Source: Nitrospirota bacterium
Lineage (GTDB): Bacteria; NPL-UPA2; JAGMAN01
Reading direction: 5' to 3'
DNA: 7,897 nt
Assembly: GCA_030605915.1 (NCBI GenBank)
Contig: JAUWHM010000114.1
Span: forward strand, 1-7,897
In this document: positions 1-4,659 of the stretch, one piece after another
Position numbering within the stretch: position 1 is the stretch's first letter
Layout: each line of letters starts with the position of its first letter
Notes under the pieces: generated by a model
What the model was told of the DNA's origin: nothing
The model's database searches: none
What the model saw: the letters and a program-made list of their open reading frames with translations, nothing else
Position numbers and translations under genes: made by a program

Positions 1-153
1 AATAATAATTTAAGGAAAAAGCTGAGCCAAGAACTTAAGCCTGGAACCCGCATAGTTTCCTACTACTGGACTTTTTATGGTTGGAGACCTAAAAAGGTGG
101 ATAGAAAATTCGGGGTGTATCTCTATGAAATTGGCAGTGAAACTGACACCTGA
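1..153 (+). CDS. C-terminal fragment of a probable SAM-dependent methyltransferase (5' end outside the window)
   Basis: Frame 1 is open from the left edge to a TGA at 151-153 and gives 50 residues; no start codon is visible because the gene begins outside the window. The fragment reads like a real protein end: residues 12-20 (ELKPGTRIV), then SYYWTFYGW, then a final strand with VYLYEI. The order 'L(K)PGxR(V/I)VS - aromatic turn - xxGWxP - VYLYxI' resembles the last beta-strands of small class I SAM-dependent methyltransferases, where PGxRxVS follows the last Rossmann strand and the hairpin closes the sheet. The SAM-binding motifs themselves are not in the window, so the family call rests on the tail alone and the substrate is unknown. 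The stop lies 135 bp before the next gene, which has its own promoter, so the two are probably not one operon. I am fairly sure it is coding and only moderately sure it is a methyltransferase. Confidence 0.62.
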   Translation, partial: NNNLRKKLSQELKPGTRIVSYYWTFYGWRPKKVDRKFGVYLYEIGSETDT

Positions 154-210
154 ATCGGGAGCTTCGGTATTGATTTTTGGGTTATTCCGAACAAAAATGA
201 TCGAACGCAC

Positions 211-238
211 TTGACACCAGTTTCTCACCCGATATACT
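211..238 (+). promoter_or_regulatory. Sigma70-type promoter for the wHTH-MNT/HEPN pair
   Basis: TTGACA at 211-216 and TATACT at 233-238 are separated by 16 bp. The -35 is a perfect consensus match and the -10 differs at one base. Transcription would start at about 244-246, at the left edge of the 34-bp palindrome and about 44 nt before the ATG at 289. The position suits the downstream pair and no other gene. It is a prediction from motif and spacing only. Confidence 0.7.
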
Positions 239-247
239 ACAACTGAA

Positions 248-281
248 TCTAATTTATTAAACTTAAGTCTAATAAATTAGA
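248..281. promoter_or_regulatory. 34-bp near-perfect palindrome, candidate operator of the wHTH-MNT/HEPN pair
   Basis: The left arm TCTAATTTATTA (248-259) and right arm TAATAAATTAGA (270-281) are exact reverse complements. The spacer is itself palindromic at its core (ACTTAAGT, 261-268) about the same centre, 264.5. Only one base pair of seventeen fails (A260 against C269). It starts about 10 bp downstream of the -10 element at 233-238 and ends 7 bases before the ATG at 289, so a bound protein would cover the transcription start. The neighbouring gene encodes an N-terminal winged helix, which makes self-binding plausible. In RNA the same sequence would form a long A+U-rich hairpin in the leader. 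The symmetry is seen directly; the operator role is inferred. Confidence 0.68.
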
Positions 282-288
282 CAAATCT

Positions 289-843
289 ATGACTAGCCAT
301 TTATATTCAATATTTACTGAAACCAACACTTTAAAGATTCTGGGATATGTTATAGAAAATCCTGGCAGGGAATTTATTGAGAAGGAAATCCAAAAAGCAA
401 CCGGCATCAGCAAAGCAGGAGTTAATTTAGCCTTAAGGAGGCTGGCTCAAAAGAGGCTCGTTGAAAGGAAACGAAGAGGAAGGATGTATTTTTACACAAG
501 CCAAGTTAACAATCCTCTTATTAAACAGTTAAAGATTCTCAAGAATATGGCTCGATTATCGCCTTTGGTAAAAAAACTAAAAGATCTAAGCCAAAAAATA
601 ATTCTTTTTGGCAGTTGGAGCAGGGGAGAGAATCTAAAAGACAGCGACATCGACCTTTGTCTCCTCACCAACTCAGCCGAAGAAGTTCAGCAAATTGTAA
701 AAAAAAGTAGCCTGAGGAATAAACTCCAGCTAATCATCCGAACTCCCACAGGTTTTGCTGAGCTAGAAAAGAAAGACCCTGTCTTCTTTAAAGAAATAGA
801 CAGGGGCATAGTACTCTTTTTTAAAGAAAGCTATGAATCCTGA
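289..843 (+). CDS. Winged-helix / minimal nucleotidyltransferase (MNT) fusion protein, probable antitoxin-like partner of HEPN
   Basis: The 184-residue protein has two parts. Residues about 1-75 form a winged-helix DNA-binding domain: a helix at 12-24, a helix-turn-helix at about 34-56 (EIQKATGISKAGVNLALRRL), and a basic wing with KRRGR at 61-65 followed by MYFYT. Residues about 100-180 form a minimal nucleotidyltransferase domain (Pol-beta superfamily, NTP_transf_2 type) with the signature GSWSRG at 108-113 and DSDIDL at 118-123; D120 and D122 are the expected metal-binding carboxylates. The third carboxylate usual for the fold is not obvious after strand KLQLII (145-150). The C-terminal pattern KDPVFFKEIDRGIVLF is typical of wHTH-MNT proteins. 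No clear Shine-Dalgarno precedes the ATG at 289, but it gives the usual family N-terminus and there is no good alternative. The stop overlaps the HEPN gene by 11 bp. In characterised MNT/HEPN systems the MNT protein nucleotidylates and neutralises the HEPN toxin; that role is inferred here. The upstream palindrome suggests autoregulation. Confidence 0.85.
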   Translation: MTSHLYSIFTETNTLKILGYVIENPGREFIEKEIQKATGISKAGVNLALRRLAQKRLVERKRRGRMYFYTSQVNNPLIKQLKILKNMARLSPLVKKLKDLSQKIILFGSWSRGENLKDSDIDLCLLTNSAEEVQQIVKKSSLRNKLQLIIRTPTGFAELEKKDPVFFKEIDRGIVLFFKESYES

Positions 844-1267
844 GTTTGAAAAGTGTTTGAAAAGAGGGAAAATCAGGGTTTTTTCAAGAGGAAAAGCTCT
901 GGTTGATAAAGAGATGCGCACGGCCTGCTCTGATTTAGAGGAGGCTCAAGAGAGCTTCAGAAGGGTTAAATACAAATGGTCAACTGTCCAGTCCTACTAT
1001 TCAATGTTTCACAGCGCAAGGGCTCTCGTTTATAACAAAAATTATCGCGAAAGAAGCCACTACTGTTTAATAGTGGCCCTGAAAGCTCTTTACGTGCAGA
1101 CTGAACAACTGAGCTTCTCCTTAGTTGAGGCTTTACAAAAAGGCAAAACTTTAAGAGAACAGGGAGATTACTACGGTGATTTTTCTAAAACCACCGCTTA
1201 TGAACTTCTGCAAAGTACTGAAGAATTTCTCAATAAAGCAAGTGAAATTTTGAAACAGAGAACATAA
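833..1267 (+). CDS. HEPN domain protein, partner of the upstream MNT protein
   Basis: The 144-residue, all-helical protein carries hallmarks of the HEPN family (PF05168 type): a helix DLEEAQESFRRVKYKWSTVQ (34-53), then YYSMFHSARALVY (55-67), then YRERSHYCLIVALKALYV (71-88), and a late DYYGDFSKTTAYELLQSTEEFL (112-133), where the 'DYgdF...eeFl' pattern is typical. The canonical RNase motif of active HEPN toxins, R-x(4-6)-H, is not present in exact form; here it is R72-E-R74-S-H76-Y77, so nuclease activity cannot be assumed. The ATG at 833 lies inside the end of the MNT gene (11-bp overlap, no strong ribosome site), so translation is probably coupled. This start gives the N-terminal MNPEFEKCL usual in the group; a later in-frame ATG at 914 would cut into the first helix region. 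Together the two genes look like a toxin-antitoxin-like module, though such pairs can have other roles. The function is not proven by sequence. Confidence 0.85.
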   Translation: MNPEFEKCLKRGKIRVFSRGKALVDKEMRTACSDLEEAQESFRRVKYKWSTVQSYYSMFHSARALVYNKNYRERSHYCLIVALKALYVQTEQLSFSLVEALQKGKTLREQGDYYGDFSKTTAYELLQSTEEFLNKASEILKQRT

Positions 1268-1293
1268 ACTCCTTCCAAAATCTTTCCCTGGAG

Positions 1294-1313
1294 TCTGTCA
1301 AGGGCTTGACAGA
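1294..1313. promoter_or_regulatory. Inverted repeat overlapping the upstream MarR promoter -35, candidate operator
   Basis: TCTGTCAA (1294-1301) and TTGACAGA (1306-1313) are perfect reverse complements separated by GGGC. The right arm contains the -35 hexamer of the upstream promoter copy, so a dimer bound here would block RNA polymerase. An 8-bp stem with a 4-base loop could also act as a weak terminator for the HEPN gene, but it is followed by a mixed A/T stretch rather than a T run, so I prefer the operator reading. Confidence 0.5.
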
Positions 1314-1333
1314 TGAAAATATTTTATTATAAT
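1306..1333 (+). promoter_or_regulatory. Upstream copy of tandem sigma70-type promoter for the efflux operon
   Basis: TTGACA at 1306-1311 and TATAAT at 1328-1333 are both exact consensus matches with 16 bp between them. The predicted start is near 1340, about 70 nt ahead of the MarR ATG. The -35 is half of the inverted repeat at 1294-1313, which suggests repressor control. It is called from motif and spacing only. Confidence 0.68.
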
Positions 1334-1337
1334 AAAT

Positions 1338-1365
1338 TTGACAATTAAAAATATTGTTTTATAAT
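1338..1365 (+). promoter_or_regulatory. Downstream copy of tandem sigma70-type promoter for the efflux operon
   Basis: TTGACA at 1338-1343 and TATAAT at 1360-1365 repeat the consensus elements and the 16-bp spacing of the first copy, shifted by 32 bp. The predicted start is near 1372, giving a leader of about 39 nt before the MarR ATG. An inverted half-site TGTCAA at 1377-1382 falls just after the start, in a position suited to repression. Confidence 0.7.
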
Positions 1366-1410
1366 AAATTTTAATATGTCAAATATTTTGAAGCGCGATG
1401 GAGGGTTAAG

Positions 1411-1857
1411 ATGGGAGAAGAGATCAAAGGACATGTTAACCAGCTGATTGCTCTCCTACCGGACCTGGCAAAGGCCTTCCGTACAGATGAACCTCAGGAA
1501 GTTCTCCATATGGATATAAGCTTTCCTGAGATCTTTGTTCTTAGAGAGCTCTCTTCAAAGGAGGAGCCCACCATGTCAGAGTTAGGTAGAAGCATTTCTA
1601 TGGATCTAAGCACTCTCACTCGTACGGTGGATAAATTGGTAAAAAAAGAGTTCGTGGCTCGAAAGCGTGATCCAGAGGATAGGCGAATGGTAAGAGTAGC
1701 TCTAACAGCTAAGGGGCGAAGGATAATCAGTAGGTTCGAGGAGGCGAGAAAGAAACACATAGAATCTATCCTAAGGCAAATGACTTCTCAGGAGAGAAAG
1801 GATCTCTTAAACATATTTAAGACCCTCCATGCGAGAATTTACGGGAAGGCAGAATAA
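1411..1857 (+). CDS. MarR-family transcriptional regulator, probable repressor of the efflux operon
   Basis: The 148-residue protein has the MarR-family layout: an N-terminal dimerisation helix (about 5-25), a winged helix in the middle (about 37-100) and C-terminal dimerisation helices (about 104-145). TMSELGRSISMDLSTLTRTV (54-73) is the helix-turn-helix with the recognition helix near 65-78, and RDPEDRRMVRVALTAKGR (86-103) is the wing with the diagnostic D-x-x-D-R-R and 'LTxxG' signature. These proteins act as cytoplasmic dimers on palindromic sites and release DNA on binding small ligands. A good ribosome site, GGAGGG at 1400-1405, lies 5 nt before the ATG. The gene is first in the pump operon, 54 bp before the outer-membrane channel gene, and just downstream of two promoters with inverted TTGACA/TGTCAA elements, which suggests autorepression and pump control. 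No conserved cysteine pointing to redox sensing is present; the protein has no cysteine at all. The ligand is unknown. Confidence 0.9.
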   Translation: MGEEIKGHVNQLIALLPDLAKAFRTDEPQEVLHMDISFPEIFVLRELSSKEEPTMSELGRSISMDLSTLTRTVDKLVKKEFVARKRDPEDRRMVRVALTAKGRRIISRFEEARKKHIESILRQMTSQERKDLLNIFKTLHARIYGKAE

Positions 1858-1911
1858 GAGTCCGTTCATGAGAAAGCGTTTGTAAGGAGTGAAGGAAAGG
1901 GGCCAGAGGTC

Positions 1912-3234
1912 ATGAAAAAGGAGGAATTAAAAAGGATGCGTAATTACAAGGCAGGGAAGTGGAGTATATTCCTTCTCTCATCAATTTTGTGCCTGATTTC
2001 CTTCCCTGGTTGGGGTAGAGCAGATGCTCTTACCTTGGATGAGGCTGTGAGAGTAGCCCTGGCTAATAATAGAGAAATACTTGTAGCCATGGAAAAGATC
2101 AAGGAGGCGAGACAGAGGGTAAGAGAGGCTAAGGCGGGATACCTTCCTACCGTAGATCTGAGTGGTACCTATACCCGCCTGAGCGAAGTCCCTTCGATGA
2201 GTATCCCTGATTATGGCAGCATCGAGGTGGGGAAGGCGGATAATTACATGTCCAAGCTTACCTTCAGTCAGCCGCTTTACACCAGCGGTTCTCTAAACTA
2301 TGCCAACAAAGGGGCGAGTCTATACTACCAGAAATCAGAGGAGGACCTAAGGAATGTCCAGAGTAAGGTTACTCTTGAGGTCAAAAAGGCTTTCTATACT
2401 TATCTCCTAGCGGAAGAAAATGTGGAGGTAACCGAGGCGGCCCTAGACCAGTCCAGAAGGCATCTAGCGATAGTGGAAGGTCTCTTCAAGGTGGGGGTAG
2501 TTTCCAAGTTCGATCTCTTGAGAACTCGGGTGGAGGTAGCCAATCTGAAGCCGGATTTGATCCAGGCGAGGAATAACTTACGTTTATCCCGGGAGAGCCT
2601 GGCTAATCTGCTCTCTCTTTCCTCGACTTCCCTGAAATTGGAAGGCGAACTCTCCTTCGAACCGCTAAAAATAAGTTTAGAAGTAGCTATAGCTAGGGCT
2701 TTAAAGGAGAGAAGCGATCTAAAGAACTTAAAACTCCAGAAAGAGATGTCGGAGGTAGCTGTCAAGCTGACTGAGGTTCAGAATAGACCTCGTCTAGCTC
2801 TGATAGGAAACTATCAGTATCAGAACCCCTCAGGCGGAGAAGATGAATGGGGAGAGGACTGGAATCTTAATCTGGTGTTGTCTATACCCCTCTTCGATGG
2901 ATGGGCAAATCGGGCAAGAGTTGCCCAAAGAAGATCCCAGATTAAGCAAATTGACCTCTCTCTTCGCGGGCTCGAGGCCGGAATAGACCTGGAAATCAAG
3001 AAAGCTTTTTGGGATCTGGAGGCGTCTGAGGAAAGAATCTATGCTCAGGAAAAGAACATTGAGCAGGCAGAGGAGGCTCTTTCCATTGCCGACGTTCGTT
3101 ACAAAAGCGGAGCCATTACCAATCTGGAAGTTCTGGATGCTCAACTGGCCCTAACCAGGGTGAGAGTTGGTTATCTCAAGGCTTTATATGATCACAATGT
3201 GGCTAGGGCAGAGCTAGAGAAAGCAATGAAATAA
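1912..3234 (+). CDS. TolC-like outer-membrane efflux channel protein
   Basis: The 440-residue protein is an outer-membrane efflux protein (OEP, PF02321) with the two tandem OEP repeats of the family. An N-terminal signal peptide has a hydrophobic core at about 18-34 and a likely cleavage after the A-x-A motif at 37-39 (ADA). Repeat 1 begins with LTLDEAVRVALANNREI (40-56) and contains the 'GYLPTVDLSGTY' strand entry and a later VGVVSKFDLLRTRVEVA segment. Repeat 2 begins near 255 (VAIARALKERSDL), followed by RPRLALIGNYQYQ, SIPLFDGW and the typical YKSGAITNLEVLDAQLAL close to the end. Three such chains would form a beta-barrel in the outer membrane with a periplasmic alpha-helical tunnel that docks on the adaptor encoded next. 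Order in the operon is regulator, channel, adaptor, pump, with 15 bp to the adaptor. The length is normal for the family. The start is uncertain: an in-frame ATG at 1936 is preceded by a strong ribosome site and would also keep the whole signal peptide. Confidence 0.92.
   Translation: MKKEELKRMRNYKAGKWSIFLLSSILCLISFPGWGRADALTLDEAVRVALANNREILVAMEKIKEARQRVREAKAGYLPTVDLSGTYTRLSEVPSMSIPDYGSIEVGKADNYMSKLTFSQPLYTSGSLNYANKGASLYYQKSEEDLRNVQSKVTLEVKKAFYTYLLAEENVEVTEAALDQSRRHLAIVEGLFKVGVVSKFDLLRTRVEVANLKPDLIQARNNLRLSRESLANLLSLSSTSLKLEGELSFEPLKISLEVAIARALKERSDLKNLKLQKEMSEVAVKLTEVQNRPRLALIGNYQYQNPSGGEDEWGEDWNLNLVLSIPLFDGWANRARVAQRRSQIKQIDLSLRGLEAGIDLEIKKAFWDLEASEERIYAQEKNIEQAEEALSIADVRYKSGAITNLEVLDAQLALTRVRVGYLKALYDHNVARAELEKAMK
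1918..1924 (+). promoter_or_regulatory. Ribosome-binding sequence inside the annotated start of the outer-membrane channel gene
   Basis: AAGGAGG at 1918-1924 is a near-ideal Shine-Dalgarno and lies 11 nt before an in-frame ATG at 1936 (residue 9). The ATG at 1912 has only GAGG at 1906-1909, too close at 2 nt, or AGGGG near 1898-1902 at about 9 nt. Starting at 1936 gives MRNYKAGKWS followed by the hydrophobic signal core, a more usual signal peptide. The later start is possible; the 11-nt gap is somewhat long, so I leave the choice open. Confidence 0.45.
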
Positions 3235-3249
3235 AGAAGGAGGTTCTTA

Positions 3250-4659
3250 ATGTACCGTAAAATAGTTTTTGTAGGGATGTTAGCTGTCATGATGTTTTGT
3301 CTTCCGGGAATATCCTATTCTCAGGAGAAGAAAGGAATTGTGGCTGCGGTAAAAATTACGGCTGTAAAAAGGGGACAAATCAGCCAAGAACTGTCCCTCA
3401 CAGCAGATGTAGGTCCTCAAAGTAGCGTGACTATAGTTCCCAAAGTAGGTGGAACCTTGGTGGAGATAAAGGTTAAATTGGGTGATAGGGTGAAGGAGGG
3501 AGAAGCTATAGCCAAAATCGAGAGCAGAGAGTTTTTGTTAGGAGTAAAGCAGGCAGAGGCAGCCTTCAGTGCTGCCCAAACTCAGTGGAACCTGGTAGAG
3601 GCCACTGCAGAGACTGAATTCTTGGGTAATCTACAGCAGGTTGAGGCTGCTCTCAAGATGGCCCAGGCAAACCTTGACAAGATAAGAAAAGGAGCCAGGG
3701 AAGAAGAAATAGAGAGGGTAGATGCGGCTTATCAACAGGCTCTGGCAAATGCGCAGACTACGGAGAAAGATCTAAATCGAGCCAGGGACAATTATGAAAA
3801 GGGAGCTATCTCCGATCAGCAATTTGACAGGGCACAGCTTCAATTCAAAGTGGCTCAGGCCGGGCTCGAATCAGCCAAAGCCAATTTGGATTTAATAAAG
3901 AAAGGAGCCAGGGAAGAAGATATAAAGGTGGTAGAGGCACAGGTAGAACAGACTCAAGCCAGCCTAAAGAGCCTGGAAAGTCTTAAGAAAGCAAAAAGCT
4001 GGGAGGCAAAAATAAAGGGTGTTCAAGCTCAAGCTGAACAGGCTGAAGTTGCTCTGGGGTTGGCTAAAATTCGTCTGGAAGATTGTACTATAAAAGCTCC
4101 CATTTCTGGAATCATTAGCAAGCGCTTTGTTGATGCGGGAGCAATGGTTGGTCCTACCCAACCTCTGGTGAGTATTGTAGATATAGACACAGTAAAGCTC
4201 TTAACCCATGTGAGTGATGAGGACATTGACCTGGTGAAATTAACTCAGAGGGTAGGCGTAAAAGTGGACACCTATTTGGATAAAGTCTTCGAGGTAAAGG
4301 AGATTAACATTAGCCCGGTTATGGACCCCTTAAGCAGAAAAATAGAGGTGGCAATAAAGGTCTCCAATCCCGACTATCTCATGAAACCGGGGATGTTCCC
4401 CAGGGTGAGACTACTGGTTCAGCGCGATAATGCCCTTCTTGTTCCACAGAGTGCTCTAGTGGAGAAGGACGGGCAAAAAGAGGTTTTCGTGGTTCGGAAC
4501 GGGACGGTTCACCTTAGGAAGGTCAGGGCTGGTTTGGAAACAGACGACTTGGTAGAAGTACTGAGTGGGCTTGATGAGGGAGATCTAGTGGTCGTTGCCG
4601 GCCCCTCGGACCTCAAGGATGGGGATAAGGTACGAATTCAGGAAGGGGATGAAGAATGA
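3250..4659 (+). CDS. Periplasmic adaptor (membrane fusion protein, HlyD/AcrA type) of the RND pump
   Basis: The 469-residue protein starts with a signal peptide (hydrophobic core about 5-20, likely cleavage after SYS at 22-24; no lipobox). The first lipoyl half-motif is VTIVPKVGGTLVEIKVKLGD (60-79), then a long alpha-helical hairpin rich in Ala/Gln/Glu (about 95-275), the second lipoyl half CTIKAPISGIISKRFVDAGA (279-298), a beta-barrel region (about 310-390) and a membrane-proximal domain ending in LSGLDEGDLVVVAG (438-451). The hairpin is long and contains a duplicated element, LDxIxKGAREExI, at 142-154 and 213-225. Such adaptors link the inner-membrane pump to the outer-membrane channel and are essential for transport. 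AAGGAGG (3237-3243) lies 6 nt before the ATG. The gene ends inside the pump start (4-bp ATGA overlap), so the two are translationally coupled. Confidence 0.92.
   Translation: MYRKIVFVGMLAVMMFCLPGISYSQEKKGIVAAVKITAVKRGQISQELSLTADVGPQSSVTIVPKVGGTLVEIKVKLGDRVKEGEAIAKIESREFLLGVKQAEAAFSAAQTQWNLVEATAETEFLGNLQQVEAALKMAQANLDKIRKGAREEEIERVDAAYQQALANAQTTEKDLNRARDNYEKGAISDQQFDRAQLQFKVAQAGLESAKANLDLIKKGAREEDIKVVEAQVEQTQASLKSLESLKKAKSWEAKIKGVQAQAEQAEVALGLAKIRLEDCTIKAPISGIISKRFVDAGAMVGPTQPLVSIVDIDTVKLLTHVSDEDIDLVKLTQRVGVKVDTYLDKVFEVKEINISPVMDPLSRKIEVAIKVSNPDYLMKPGMFPRVRLLVQRDNALLVPQSALVEKDGQKEVFVVRNGTVHLRKVRAGLETDDLVEVLSGLDEGDLVVVAGPSDLKDGDKVRIQEGDEE
3688..3920 (+). repeat. Internal duplication in the adaptor hairpin (two 20-bp identical stretches 213 bp apart)
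   Basis: Positions 3688-3707 and 3901-3920 are identical over 20 bases and both encode the KGAREE segment. The copies are 71 codons apart in the same frame, and the similarity continues in the protein on both sides (NLD-I-KGAREE-I). This fits a duplicated helical element in the coiled-coil hairpin. Confidence 0.75.

Larger units (their letters stand above)
1306..1369 (+). repeat. Two tandem copies of a 32-bp promoter unit
   Basis: Unit 1306-1337 and unit 1338-1369 are head-to-tail and agree at 27 of 32 positions, counted by eye. Both begin with TTGACA, both carry TATAAT at the same offset, and both end in AAAT. The five differences all lie in the 16-bp spacers. The exact phase, with no gap between copies, suggests a local duplication rather than chance A+T-rich similarity. 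Confidence 0.75.

Noticed and set aside
154..210. Possible terminator for the methyltransferase-like gene
   Set aside because: The only pairing found (TTCGG at 163-167 with CCGAA at 187-191) has a 19-base loop and no T run after it.
10..228. Minus-strand open frame of 72 codons at the left edge
   Set aside because: It is antisense to the methyltransferase-like tail at 1-153, includes the promoter region on its other end, and its translation has no recognisable motif.
1868..1885. Five-codon open frame (MRKRL) between the MarR and channel genes
   Set aside because: No ribosome site and no leader-peptide features such as an adjoining terminator or codon run; probably chance.
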